Shown: positions 53,467-62,451, numbered from the stretch's first letter. The stretch is 64,000 nt of DNA from Sandaracinaceae bacterium (GCA_020633075.1 JACKEI010000003.1:496001-560000), one strand, 5' to 3'. Numbers and translations are program-made. The notes: generated from the sequence alone by a model not told the origin.

Positions 53467-55908
53467 TTGCTCAAGTCAGTTCGTGTCCCAGAAGCGTTCG
53501 CGCCGGTGTTCGAGAAGGCGCAGGAGTACGTACAGCGCTACTTCGAGTCGCTCCGCTTCGAGCCCGAGCAAGGGACCATCGGCGTGGAGGACGAGCGCTA
53601 CGTCCTCATTCGCGCGAGCGCGCTCTCGGTCGAGTTCTTCGACGTGGTGCGAGGGCTCTACGGGGAGGAGGGGGACCAAGGCACGCGGGTCGCGCGTGAG
53701 CTGCTCTTCGACGTCGCGCACGCGATGGGCATGACCGACGCGCGCGTGTTCGCGGAGAAGCTGGGCGTCACCGACCCGATCGAAGGGCTGTCCGCGGGGC
53801 CCATCCACTTCGCTCACGCTGGCTGGGCGTTCGTCGACATCCACGCGGACAGCAAGCCACGGCTGGACGAGCACTACGTCCTCTACTTCGACCACCCGTA
53901 CTCCATGGAAGCGGACGGCTGGATCGCCGCCGGTCGTCGCGCGGACTTCCCCGCGTGTGTGATGAACGCGGGCTACTCCTCCGGCTGGTGTGAGTCCAGC
54001 TTCGGGATGCCGCTGGTCTCCACCGAGATCACGTGCCGTGCGCGGGGTGATGCGCAGTGCCGCTTCATCATGGCGCCACCACACCGCATCGAGGGCCACA
54101 TCCGCGAGTACGTGGCCAGCCACCCGGGCGTCGTGGCCGACGCGAACGCCGTCGAGGTCCCGAGCTTCTTCCACCGCAAGGCGACGTCCGAGCGGCTGCA
54201 GGCTCGCGCCGACCGCCTGAGCGCGGAGAACGCAGAGCTGGAGCGGCGCGTGGCGGAGCGCACCGAGGCGCTGCTGCGGGCCAACCAGGCGCTGGCGCGC
54301 GAGCTGAGTGAGCGTCGGGAGGCGGAGGTGGCCCTGCGCAGCTCGCAGGCGCTCGGCCAGCGCATCATCGAGGCCGTGCCGAGCGGCATCGTGCATGTGG
54401 GCGCCGACGGCGGGATCCACGCCGCGAACGCCGAGGCCCAGGAGATCCTCGGCCTCACCTATGACGAGCTGACGCAGCGGTACACCACGGACTTCGCGCG
54501 CGAGACCGTTTGGGAGTCCGGGGAGCCCGCGCTCCCAGAGGACTACCCCGTCAGCCGGGCGCTGGCGACGGGGGAGCCGCAGGGGCCCACCACCCTGGGG
54601 GTGAAGCGGCGCGACGGGACGACATCGTGGGCCATCTTCCGCGCGGTGCCCGTGCACGACCCCGACACGCGGTCGGTCAGCGGCGCCATCGTGACCTTTG
54701 TCGACATCACCCAGCGCAAGGCCGACGAGGAGGAGCGGCGGCGCCTCGAAGACCTGTCCCAGCGCTCCCAGAAGCTCGAGAGCCTCGGCTTGCTCGCGGG
54801 GGGGATCGCGCATGACTTCAACAACCTCCTCGTGGGCGTCCTGGGCAACGCGTCTTGGCTCGCGCGTGGGGCGGTCGAAGGCTCGCGCGAGGCCGAGGCC
54901 ATCCAGCGGATCATCACGGCGGGGCGTCGCGCGGCGGATCTCACGAAGCAGATGCTCGCGTACTCGGGGCGCGCGCGGGTCGAGGCCGTCTTGGTGAACG
55001 TTCGAGACATCGTCGGGGACATGCGGGATCTGTTGGGGTCGTTGCTCCCACCTGGCGTGCGCGTCGAATACGCCGTCGGTGACGAGGCGCTCCCGGTGAA
55101 CGGTGATCCCGCGCAGCTGGGTCAGGTGCTCATGAACCTCATCACCAACGCCGCCGAGGCCGCGCACGAGCAGCGTCCGGGGGCGGGTCTCGTGCGCGTG
55201 GAGGCGTGCCGCGTGGCGCTCGACGAGGCTGAGCTCCAAGCGATGTACGAGCACGAGCGGGCGGCGGCCGGACGCTTCGTGTGCATCACGGTCTCCGACG
55301 ATGGCGTCGGGCTCGACGCCAACACACTCCAACACGTCTTCGACCCGTTCTTCACCACGAAGGAGCACGGACACGGCCTCGGCCTGGCGGCGGTGCTCGG
55401 CATCATCCGCGGGCATCGCGGGGCGCTCGACATCGTCTCCGAGGTGGGCGCCGGGTCTGTGTTCCGTGTCTACCTGCCGGCCTCCGAATTCGCCGCTGCC
55501 GTAGCGTCCGTCGTGGAGCCCGCGACGCCATCGCAGCGGCCCGCTACCGGTCTCTTCCTCGTGGTCGATGACGAGCCAATCGTGCGCACTCTCGCCGCGA
55601 CCACGCTGGAGCAGCTCGGCTTCGAGGTGCTCGGCGCACGCGACGGGGCCGAGGGCGTGGACGCGTTTCACCGTCACGAGGGTGCCATCCGTGGCGTGCT
55701 GCTGGACCTGACCATGCCGGTCATGGACGGCTTCGAGGTCATGCGCGCGATCCGCGCGTCGAGACCGTCGCTGCCCATCGTGCTCTGCTCCGGGTACGAC
55801 CGGCACGAGGTGATCGCGCGGCTCCCACCGGACGAGCACTACGTGTTCCTGCCCAAGCCCTTCACCGTAGAGCAGCTGGAACAGGCCGTGCGCGCACTGC
55901 TCGGTTGA
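53467..55908 (+). CDS. Hybrid histidine kinase: XylR_N/V4R sensor, PAS, HisKA, HATPase, receiver
   Basis: An 813-residue cytoplasmic kinase. Residues 10-205 are an XylR_N-plus-V4R (4-vinyl-reductase) input domain (NAGYSSGWCESSFGMP, ITCRARGDAQCRF; Cys164, 175, 190 and 198). A coiled coil spans about 240-295, a PAS domain 295-415, HisKA 435-500 with phospho-acceptor His449 (GGIAHDFNN), HATPase 545-670 (DDGVGLD, TKEHGHGLGL) and a receiver domain 695-813 with Asp747 (LLDLTMPVMDG). V4R domains bind small aromatic or lipid-like ligands. Start is TTG at 53467, backed by GGAGG five bases upstream. No cognate regulator gene is next to it. Confidence 0.9.
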   Translation: MLKSVRVPEAFAPVFEKAQEYVQRYFESLRFEPEQGTIGVEDERYVLIRASALSVEFFDVVRGLYGEEGDQGTRVARELLFDVAHAMGMTDARVFAEKLGVTDPIEGLSAGPIHFAHAGWAFVDIHADSKPRLDEHYVLYFDHPYSMEADGWIAAGRRADFPACVMNAGYSSGWCESSFGMPLVSTEITCRARGDAQCRFIMAPPHRIEGHIREYVASHPGVVADANAVEVPSFFHRKATSERLQARADRLSAENAELERRVAERTEALLRANQALARELSERREAEVALRSSQALGQRIIEAVPSGIVHVGADGGIHAANAEAQEILGLTYDELTQRYTTDFARETVWESGEPALPEDYPVSRALATGEPQGPTTLGVKRRDGTTSWAIFRAVPVHDPDTRSVSGAIVTFVDITQRKADEEERRRLEDLSQRSQKLESLGLLAGGIAHDFNNLLVGVLGNASWLARGAVEGSREAEAIQRIITAGRRAADLTKQMLAYSGRARVEAVLVNVRDIVGDMRDLLGSLLPPGVRVEYAVGDEALPVNGDPAQLGQVLMNLITNAAEAAHEQRPGAGLVRVEACRVALDEAELQAMYEHERAAAGRFVCITVSDDGVGLDANTLQHVFDPFFTTKEHGHGLGLAAVLGIIRGHRGALDIVSEVGAGSVFRVYLPASEFAAAVASVVEPATPSQRPATGLFLVVDDEPIVRTLAATTLEQLGFEVLGARDGAEGVDAFHRHEGAIRGVLLDLTMPVMDGFEVMRAIRASRPSLPIVLCSGYDRHEVIARLPPDEHYVFLPKPFTVEQLEQAVRALLG

Positions 55909-55945
55909 CGTGCTTCGGCGGCGGTGGCGTACTGCGCGGAGCCTC

Positions 55946-56686
55946 ATGTCGAACGCCATCCAGCTTGCGGCCTCCGACCGCGTCTTCGTCCTCACGGGAG
56001 CCGGCATCAGCGCCGAGAGCGGCATCGCGACCTTCCGCGACGCAGGCGGGCTCTGGGAGGGTCACCGGCCCGAGGACGTGGCGTCGCCGCAGGCTTGGGC
56101 GCGTGACCCCGCGCTCGTGTGGCGCTTCTACAGCGAGCGCCGCGCCAGCGCCGCGAGCGCGCTGCCGAACGCCGGACACGTGGCGCTCGCCGACCTTCAG
56201 GAAGCGCTGGGCGTCGACAGCGTGTTCCTGTGTACGCAGAACGTGGACTCACTCCACGAGCAGGCGGGCTCGCCGCAGGTGTTCCACATGCACGGCGAGC
56301 TGTACAAGACGCGCTGCGAGCGACCCGCCTGCACCCTCGCGCCCTTCGAGGACCGTGAGCTGTACTTCGGTGAGCTGCCGCGCTGCCCCGAGTGCGGGGC
56401 CCGTCTGCGCCCACACATCGTGTGGTTCGGCGAAGAGCCGTTCGGGATGCGCCGCATCACGCGTGAGGTGCAGGCCTGTGATCTCTTTGTGACCGTGGGC
56501 AGCAGCGGCGTGGTCTACCCCGCCGCCGGGTTGGTTCGCGAGATCCTCTACCGGCGGCAACAGGGAGAGTCGTGTCGGTCTCTCTACGTAGGGCTGGAGG
56601 CGCCCGCCAACGCCGGTGGCTTCCAAGACGTCCGGCTGGGCAAGGCGGGCGAGGTGCTGCCCGGCCTGTTCACCGTCACGCGTTGA
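55946..56686 (+). CDS. cobB: Sirtuin NAD-dependent protein deacylase
   Basis: A 246-residue SIR2-family enzyme. GAGISAESGIATFRD (18-32) binds NAD, TQNVDSLH is at 97-104, and the catalytic base is His116 (FHMHGE). The zinc knuckle is Cys124, 129, 147, 150. Tyr62 and Arg65 (FYSERR) match the Tyr-x-x-Arg acyl-pocket pair of CobB and SIRT5, so desuccinylase activity is possible besides deacetylation. ATG 55946 is backed by GGAG. It begins 37 bases after the hybrid kinase. Confidence 0.92.
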   Translation: MSNAIQLAASDRVFVLTGAGISAESGIATFRDAGGLWEGHRPEDVASPQAWARDPALVWRFYSERRASAASALPNAGHVALADLQEALGVDSVFLCTQNVDSLHEQAGSPQVFHMHGELYKTRCERPACTLAPFEDRELYFGELPRCPECGARLRPHIVWFGEEPFGMRRITREVQACDLFVTVGSSGVVYPAAGLVREILYRRQQGESCRSLYVGLEAPANAGGFQDVRLGKAGEVLPGLFTVTR

Positions 56687-56740
56687 GGTGCCGCCGCGCG
56701 CCCCAGCGCTCGCGGCAGCGGTTGCTCTGCCGTGGGCCGG

Positions 56741-57133
56741 CTACTGGCAGGCGCTCGGGACGGTGACACCTTCCAGCGACGCGAGTCCCTCGCGCCAGCT
56801 CTGGATCGCCGCTTGGCATACCGCGTCGCCCGCCGCCCCCGAGGACGCGGCCTGACGAACGGCTGCGCATGTGGCTTGCACGTTCATGTTTGCCGAGGCC
56901 GTGGGCGCGGCCGCCACCATGGCCTCCACATAGGCCGTGCAGCACTCCGCAGCCCGAGCGCAGATGGCGCCCCCTGCTTCCGTGGGGGTCGGCGCCGCCG
57001 CCGGATGGGTGCCTTCCGGCTCCTCCGCTGCCGGAGCGGCCGGAGCTGTCGCCGCCGGCTCCTCCGCTTCGGAGCCACAGCCGAGACTCGCGATGAGCGC
57101 GCTAGCCAGGATGAGTTTGGAAATCGTCTTCAT
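56741..57133 (-). CDS. Small Cys-containing lipoprotein
   Basis: A 130-residue lipoprotein. The signal KTISKLILASALIASLGC has the lipobox at its end. An Ala/Pro/Glu-rich linker (about 22-55) leads to a small helical domain with cysteines: GGAICARAAECCTAY, VQATCAAVRQAA, GDAVCQAAIQSW and a final PSACQ. ATG 57133 is preceded by GGGAGA. Convergent with the sirtuin gene and divergent from the LOG-family gene. Function unknown. Confidence 0.7.
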   Translation of the reverse strand: MKTISKLILASALIASLGCGSEAEEPAATAPAAPAAEEPEGTHPAAAPTPTEAGGAICARAAECCTAYVEAMVAAAPTASANMNVQATCAAVRQAASSGAAGDAVCQAAIQSWREGLASLEGVTVPSACQ

Positions 57134-57270
57134 GGTCGGTCTCCCTTGCCCGCGCATCGCCACTTGGCCGGTGCGAGGGGCTGACCAGCAGATCACGGTT
57201 TGCGGCGTGGACGCAAGGCCCATGTGGGTGAAGGGGTTGCGCCGAGAGCCGCTCGCGCGGACCATGCCGC

Positions 57271-58449
57271 ATGCTTGAGATCCACGAGCGCGCCCAGCTG
57301 GACGAGCTGCTGGCCACCACACGGAGCCTCGACGACGTCGTGCTCTCCGGGCTGGACCTGCGGCCCTATCGTGTGGCCCTCAGAGAGGTGAGCCTGCGAG
57401 GCGCTGTCCTCCTGGGCTGCCAGCTGGAACCGGCCGACCTGGTCGACATGGTCGAGCGGGGCGTGCTGGTGTTTCCGCGGCTCCCGGAGGGTCTCCCCTT
57501 CGAGCCCTGGCGTACGCGCCTCTACGCCGTCGACGAGCTCTTCGACGTGTTCGACGCGAGCGACCCGTGCACCTACTGCGACTGCGTGGACGCCCGCATC
57601 TACCGACACTTCCGGGAGCACGGTGGCGCAGCGGAGCCGCCGTTACTCGAGGCGCTGGCGCGCCGCCTGCACGATCACGGTGTGTCGGAGGCGCTCGAGG
57701 CGCTGCTCGTCGAGCATCCCAAGGTGGTGGCCTTCATGGGCGGGCACGGCATGCTCCGCGGAGACGCGTCGTATGTGTCCGTCGCACACCTGGCGGCGCG
57801 CCTGGCCGAGCGCGGCTACCTCGTCGCGACGGGGGGTGGCCCGGGTGCCATGGAGGCCGCCAACCTCGGGGCTCGCTTCGCGGGCGCTCCCACCGCGGTC
57901 GACGACGCGTTGGACGTCCTGCGTGCCGCACCCAGCTACCGCGACGAGCGCTGGCTGGCGGCGGCGTTCGTCGTGCGCGCCCGCCATGCGGAGCGCCTTC
58001 GGGACGTAGAGCGCGTGAGTCTCGGGGTGCCGACCTTCTTCTACGGGCACGAGCCTCCCAACGCCTTCGCCTCCCATCACGCCAAGTACTTCGCCAACAG
58101 CACGCGCGAGGAAGGGCTGGTCAGCTTGGCCACACACGGCATCGTGTTCGCGCCCGGCAGCGGCGGGACGGTCCAGGAGATCTTCCAGGACGCCTGCCAG
58201 AACCACTACGGCACCGTGCGTGGGCTGGTGTCCCCCATGGTGCTGTTCGGGGTGGACTACTGGACTCACACACTCCCTGCGGTGCCGCTGCTGCGCGCGC
58301 TCTCGGAGGGCGGCGGCTGGAGCGACCGGGTCCTCGTCAGCGATGACCCAGACGAGATCATCGCGTTCGTCGAGCAGCACGGACCGCGCGCCGCAAGACG
58401 CGGCGACTGGTCGTTCTGCGGGTCCTTCTGCGGCACCAACGAGGCCTGA
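57271..58449 (+). CDS. LOG-family (lysine decarboxylase-like) nucleotide hydrolase with N-terminal extension
   Basis: A 392-residue protein. Residues 20-55 show a pentapeptide-like pattern (LSGLDLRPY, LREVSLRGAVLLGC), then a region with CTYCDC (100-105). The LOG domain follows: ATGGGPGAMEAANLGA (186-201) and APGSGGTVQEIFQD (294-307), the PGGxGTxxE-type motif that binds nucleotide phosphate. The family cleaves nucleoside monophosphates into base and ribose-5-phosphate (as in cytokinin activation or PpnN); activity is by family only. The N-terminal part is not a usual PpnN domain. Its start lies in a 137-base divergent gap from the lipoprotein. Confidence 0.82.
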   Translation: MLEIHERAQLDELLATTRSLDDVVLSGLDLRPYRVALREVSLRGAVLLGCQLEPADLVDMVERGVLVFPRLPEGLPFEPWRTRLYAVDELFDVFDASDPCTYCDCVDARIYRHFREHGGAAEPPLLEALARRLHDHGVSEALEALLVEHPKVVAFMGGHGMLRGDASYVSVAHLAARLAERGYLVATGGGPGAMEAANLGARFAGAPTAVDDALDVLRAAPSYRDERWLAAAFVVRARHAERLRDVERVSLGVPTFFYGHEPPNAFASHHAKYFANSTREEGLVSLATHGIVFAPGSGGTVQEIFQDACQNHYGTVRGLVSPMVLFGVDYWTHTLPAVPLLRALSEGGGWSDRVLVSDDPDEIIAFVEQHGPRAARRGDWSFCGSFCGTNEA

Positions 58450-58477
58450 GGCGACGTCGGCCTGCACATGTCTCCGG

Positions 58478-59929
58478 TCAGCGCGGACGCATGCGGATGG
58501 GCAGGCCTCCCGCCGGCGTGAGGGTGATGTTGCGCCGCTGTGTCCGCACGTGCGGCACCTCCGCGACCGGCGCGAGGTCCTTGAGGATGGTGGCGATGAC
58601 GATGCGCATCTCGTAGAGCGCGAAGGCCTCCCCGATGCAGCGCCGCAGGCCGCCGCCAAACGGGAAGTACGTGTAGGGCGCGGGCTTGTGGTCCAGGAAG
58701 CGAGTCGGGTCGAAGCGCTCGGGGTCGGGCCAGGTGTCCGGGTCGAAGTGCACCAGGTAGATGCTGCAGCCCACCGCGACGCCGGCTGGGAGGTCGACGC
58801 CGCCGATGCGCGTGGGCTTCTTCACCACGCGCCCGACACCCGGGATGACCGGGTGCATGCGCAAGGCCTCCTTGCAGACGGCGTCCAGGTACACGAGCTC
58901 CCGCGAGCGGTCCACGTCCAGCTCGCGTGACCCCGCCAACACCGTGTCCAGCTCTGCGTGCACGCGCGCGAGCACATCGGGGTGGATCGACAGTCGGTGC
59001 AGCGTCCACGAGATGGCGGTCGCCGTGGTCTCGTGCCCCGCGACCAGCAGCGTGAAGAGCTCGTCGCGGATCTCCTCGTCGCTCATCGGGGCGCCGTCTT
59101 CGTGCTTGGCCGCCAGCAGCATGGAGAGGATGTCCTCACGCGGCTCGTCTGCCCGGCGCCGCGCGATGAGCGCGTCCATCTCGGCGTAGATGTCCGCCCG
59201 CAGCCGCAGGAAGCGACCCCACGGCGAGCGGGGCCCCAGGTCGCGCTGGAACGTCTTCACGATGTACAGCGGGTTGTCGAGGATGCGCAGCGCCGCCGAC
59301 AGCAGGTCGCGCATGCGGTCTTGGTCGGCGCCGTCCTCCATGCCGAACACCGTCCGCAAGATGACCTCCAGCGTGATCGCCTGGCTCTCGCGCTGCATCG
59401 GGAAGCGCTCGTTGCGCGGCCACGCCCGCACGGCGCTCGCGGTGATGTCCCGCATGGCCTCGCCGTAGGCCCGCATGCGGTCGCCACGAAAGGGAGGCAG
59501 CAGCAGCCGCCGCTGCGAGCGATGCCGGGCCCCGTCGAGCACCAGCACCGAGTACGACCCCAGGAAGGGCTCCAGCACGGAGTTGGCCTCCCCGGCGTGC
59601 ATCGCGTCGTCACCGGTGGCGAAGACCTCCCGCACCGCCGCCGGGTCGCTGAACTGCACCAGCGGCGGGATGCCCGGGATGCGCAGCGTGGCGGTCTTGC
59701 CGTGTTCGTCGCGCACGGCCCGCAGAAAGGCCTGCGGCGTCAGCAGGAACGAGAGCATCTGCACGGCCGCGGGGGCGCTCGGACCGCTCGGCAGCGCGTC
59801 ACCGCGTCCGTCAGGGGCGGCGTGCGCCACCCGCCGCGCGAAGGCGTCGACCATTGAGACGGGGATGTCCACGGAGTCAGCGTCGCACGCGGCGTGCGCG
59901 CTGTCCGCTGAATTTGCACTCGGTGCCAT
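58478..59929 (-). CDS. Cytochrome P450
   Basis: A 483-residue P450. The I-helix has AGHETT (297-302), ExxR is E354/R357 (KEALR), PERFDP follows, and the haem loop FGGGLRRCIGEAFA places the ligand at Cys431. Like the 9786-11243 enzyme, it has no membrane anchor and no adjacent redox partner. Its overall length and motif spacing are similar to that one, though they are not close copies. A GH114-like lipoprotein gene lies 30 bases upstream on the same strand. Substrate unknown. Confidence 0.93.
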   Translation of the reverse strand: MAPSANSADSAHAACDADSVDIPVSMVDAFARRVAHAAPDGRGDALPSGPSAPAAVQMLSFLLTPQAFLRAVRDEHGKTATLRIPGIPPLVQFSDPAAVREVFATGDDAMHAGEANSVLEPFLGSYSVLVLDGARHRSQRRLLLPPFRGDRMRAYGEAMRDITASAVRAWPRNERFPMQRESQAITLEVILRTVFGMEDGADQDRMRDLLSAALRILDNPLYIVKTFQRDLGPRSPWGRFLRLRADIYAEMDALIARRRADEPREDILSMLLAAKHEDGAPMSDEEIRDELFTLLVAGHETTATAISWTLHRLSIHPDVLARVHAELDTVLAGSRELDVDRSRELVYLDAVCKEALRMHPVIPGVGRVVKKPTRIGGVDLPAGVAVGCSIYLVHFDPDTWPDPERFDPTRFLDHKPAPYTYFPFGGGLRRCIGEAFALYEMRIVIATILKDLAPVAEVPHVRTQRRNITLTPAGGLPIRMRPR

Positions 59930-59959
59930 TCGGCGCCGCGGCTCGGCAGCGGCCGGCCG

Positions 59960-60790
59960 TCAGCAGCCGTCGTACACGTAGGCGTTCGCGGCTGGGCCCA
60001 CCAGGTTGCGGTCACGCAGCACGATGGACAGCTCGGGGAACGCGGCGCAGCCCTCTGTGAATTCCTGTCGGCGGTACTCGATGACCAGCACGTGCGCGCC
60101 ATACACGGCGGTGTAGTCGCCGCACTCGTGGTAGCGGTTGCACTCTTCAGCCACGGCGAAGTCGGTGCCCATCTCGGCGCGCCGCCCCACCAGCTCGGCC
60201 GAGTTCTTCTGCGCAATGGCGAGTCCCGCCGCGTGGGCGCTGTCCGCGAAGAGACGCATCATCGCCACGGCGTCCGCTTCCCGGAGCCGACCTCCCGAGC
60301 GCGAGAACGAGTCCAGGTTGTCGATCTCCACGGCGTCGAAGCCGGCCTCCGCGCAGCCCGTGATCCACCCGTCGACGATGGCGGCGATGGCCGCACGCTT
60401 CTCGGCGGTGCCCACGTCCAGCAGCATCTCGTCCCAGTCCTGGTCGATGACCGGGGCTCCCTGGGCGTCGCGCAGCACGAGGGTAGGGTGCTGGTCCAGC
60501 CAGAAGGCGTTCTCGGCCTCCTGCGCCTGGAAGCCGTTCACGTAGCAGAGGTTGTAGAGCCCGGCGGCGATGGGCGCCTCGCGGTCACGGGACACGATGC
60601 CCACCCCCACAGGAGGCGCGTAGGCCTCACCCAGCTGGTAGTCGAGCCCGGCGTTCGCCGGCGGGAGCGGGTACGTGGACTCCACCACCGTGGCGTCGCG
60701 CGCGGCCCCCTGGTCGGGGGCCGTGGCGGGCGCGCTGCCGCAGCCGGCGAGCGTCATGACACCGAGGAGACAGCAAGCACGGACACGCAT
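59960..60790 (-). CDS. GH114-like (endo-alpha-1,4-polygalactosaminidase) lipoprotein
   Basis: A 276-residue lipoprotein; signal ends TLAGC. The body follows the GH114 TIM-barrel pattern: GVGIVSRDREAPIAAGLYN, LCYVNGFQAQEAENAFW, GFDAVEIDNLDSFSR, AHAAGLAIAQKNSAEL, FAVAEECNRYHECGDY, and a final SIVLRDRNLVGPA. The Glu/Asp-rich VEIDNLD segment is the probable active site. It would cleave galactosamine-containing polymers at the cell surface. Followed closely by the P450 gene on the same strand. Confidence 0.82.
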   Translation of the reverse strand: MRVRACCLLGVMTLAGCGSAPATAPDQGAARDATVVESTYPLPPANAGLDYQLGEAYAPPVGVGIVSRDREAPIAAGLYNLCYVNGFQAQEAENAFWLDQHPTLVLRDAQGAPVIDQDWDEMLLDVGTAEKRAAIAAIVDGWITGCAEAGFDAVEIDNLDSFSRSGGRLREADAVAMMRLFADSAHAAGLAIAQKNSAELVGRRAEMGTDFAVAEECNRYHECGDYTAVYGAHVLVIEYRRQEFTEGCAAFPELSIVLRDRNLVGPAANAYVYDGC

Positions 60791-60818
60791 CCCCGGAGTA
60801 TAGACCGACAGAGGCGGC

Positions 60819-61166
60819 TCAGGTGGCGTAGAGCAGCGTCGGTGAGTCGAGCGCCACGGCGACGTACGCGAGCACCAGCCCCAGCACGCCCGCGATGGCG
60901 ACGACGGCTGCGAGCTTCCAGCGCTTGCGCACCAGCAGGACGATGAAGGCGATGAGCGTGAGGGGCTGGTTGCCACAGCTGCACAGCAACGTGCCCAGCT
61001 CCGGCAGCAGCAGCGCGCTCTCGCGGTACGCATCGATGTCGTCGATCTGCGCGTGATGCAGCGCCGCGAGCATCGCCGCCAGCGCAGCGCTCAGCAGGGT
61101 CACCGCACCGAAGCCGACGGAAGCGTAGTCCGCGACGCTCCAAGGACGCGCTGCGTCTTCTTGCAT
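60819..61166 (-). CDS. Small membrane protein, unknown
   Basis: A 115-residue protein with three hydrophobic segments (ASVGFGAVTLLSAALAAMLA, PLTLIAFIVLLV and KLAAVVAIAGVLGLVLAYV). Cys-Ser-Cys occurs between the first two (LCSCGNQPLT). No family is recognised. It sits six bases from the Coq4-like gene on the same strand, so the two probably form an operon. Confidence 0.55.
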   Translation of the reverse strand: MQEDAARPWSVADYASVGFGAVTLLSAALAAMLAALHHAQIDDIDAYRESALLLPELGTLLCSCGNQPLTLIAFIVLLVRKRWKLAAVVAIAGVLGLVLAYVAVALDSPTLLYAT

Positions 61167-61172
61167 GCCCCT

Positions 61173-61694
61173 CTATAACACGGGCGTTCGTCGGGCTCCC
61201 GCGTGCAGGCCGCGACGTCCCGTGTACAGCCCCTGCGGTGGTATCCCCAACAACGTCCGAAGCTCGCCGACGCTGAGCTCGAGCGCTCGCTCGTAGGCCA
61301 CCGGTTCGTGGAAGAGCGAGGCGCGACGCTCGGTCGCCCGGAAGGCGCGCAGCGTCCGCCGCGGGGCCACCAGCAGTCCCAGGGCCGCACCGCCGACCAC
61401 GATGCTGGCGACGTAGAGCCCGACAGGAGCCAGGCCCCGACGCAGCTCCCACGCGCTGACCTCTGCCTCTCCGGCAGGGTCCGTGCCGTAGCCCAGGAGC
61501 GCGTGATGCAGGTCGTGCCACATCAGGGCCCAGCGGTGCCGGCGGGTGTTGGGCACCTTGATGGTCACCCCCATGAGCTGCGCGTCGGTGAACGGCGCGT
61601 CGTAGGCCTCGATGGTGAACCCGTTCTCGGCCAGGTAGGCGTCGCGGGCCCGGCGCACCGACCACTCAGCGGGAAAAGGCGTGCGGGTGTCCAT
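61173..61694 (-). CDS. Coq4-like membrane protein with HDxxHx11E motif
   Basis: A 173-residue protein. The motif HDLHHALLGYGTDPAGE places His60-Asp61, His64 and Glu76, exactly the HDxxH-x11-E zinc-site pattern of Coq4 (ubiquinone biosynthesis). It continues AEVSAWELRRGL, then one membrane helix (YVASIVVGGAALGLL) and a 60-residue basic C-terminal part. Coq4 itself is soluble, so the anchored tail is atypical. Start ATG 61694 is divergent from tetR. Exact activity is inference: a quinone-related or lipid-binding enzyme. Confidence 0.68.
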   Translation of the reverse strand: MDTRTPFPAEWSVRRARDAYLAENGFTIEAYDAPFTDAQLMGVTIKVPNTRRHRWALMWHDLHHALLGYGTDPAGEAEVSAWELRRGLAPVGLYVASIVVGGAALGLLVAPRRTLRAFRATERRASLFHEPVAYERALELSVGELRTLLGIPPQGLYTGRRGLHAGARRTPVL

Positions 61695-61764
61695 GCCCAA
61701 GGCTGTGGGGTCGCACGCCCCGACCTGCAAGCGAGTGACGACGAAACAAAGTGCCGGGGCTGAC

Positions 61765-61803
61765 TTGACGCCTCCCGGGTTAGTAAGTAAATACTCGCTT
61801 ACC
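61765..61803 (+). promoter_or_regulatory. tetR promoter with overlapping TetR-operator-like site 1
   Basis: TTGACG (61765-61770), a 17-base spacer and TAAATA (61788-61793) form a good promoter. The 24-base site 61780-61803 (ttagtaagtaaatactcgct, then tacc) overlaps its -10. It shares its first 11 bases and a CTCxCTT half with 62497-62520. The predicted start (about 61800) is only four bases before tetR's GTG. Confidence 0.72.
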
Positions 61804-62451
61804 GTGGCCAGACCGCAGCAGTTCGACAGCGAAGCCCTCCTCGAGTCCCTGAGAGAGACCTTTCTGGACCTTGGCCCGGGCGCGTCGACACAAGAGCTGG
61901 CGAAGCGCGCGGGCGTCAGCGAGGGGACGCTGTACAAGCGCTTCGGGAGCAAGCGCCGCATGTTCACCGAGGCGCTGCGCCTCCCGGAGCTCGAAGAGTG
62001 CGCCTGGTTCACCTCCATCCCGGCGCGCGTCGGGGTGGGCTCCATCGAAGAGCACCTCTGCCAGATCGGAGAGGGCATGCACCGCTACGTCAGCGAGCTC
62101 ATGCCCTGCGCCCAGATGATCGGCGCCAACGGCAAGCTGCGGCCGCAGGACTTCGCGCGGCTGCTCGGTGGCGACGAAGAGGCCCCACCGTTCGCCAACA
62201 TCGACGCGATGACCCACTACTTCGAGCGTGAGATGGCGCTCGGGCGCGTGCGTGAGACCGACGCGGGAGGCCTCGCGCGTCTCTTCATCGGGGCGATGGT
62301 GCACGACGTCCACCTGCGCTTGCACTTCCCCGACCACGTCCCAGGTGACTCGAGCACGGTGGCGCGCCGTGTGGCGCGCACCATCGCGGATCTGGCCGTG
62401 GTCCCGAGCGGCAAGCGCTCGAAAAAGCCCACCCTGGGACGTTCCGCCTAA
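61804..62451 (+). CDS. TetR-family transcriptional regulator
   Basis: A 215-residue TetR repressor. The N-terminal helix-turn-helix reads STQELAKRAGVSEGTLYKRF (about 28-47), followed by a helical ligand-binding domain with no recognisable subfamily. GTG 61804 gives the usual short lead to the HTH and has no ribosome-binding site; the predicted transcript is nearly leaderless. The operator-like sites in front of this gene and the next one suggest autoregulation and control of the TolC-family gene. Confidence 0.88.
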   Translation: MARPQQFDSEALLESLRETFLDLGPGASTQELAKRAGVSEGTLYKRFGSKRRMFTEALRLPELEECAWFTSIPARVGVGSIEEHLCQIGEGMHRYVSELMPCAQMIGANGKLRPQDFARLLGGDEEAPPFANIDAMTHYFEREMALGRVRETDAGGLARLFIGAMVHDVHLRLHFPDHVPGDSSTVARRVARTIADLAVVPSGKRSKKPTLGRSA

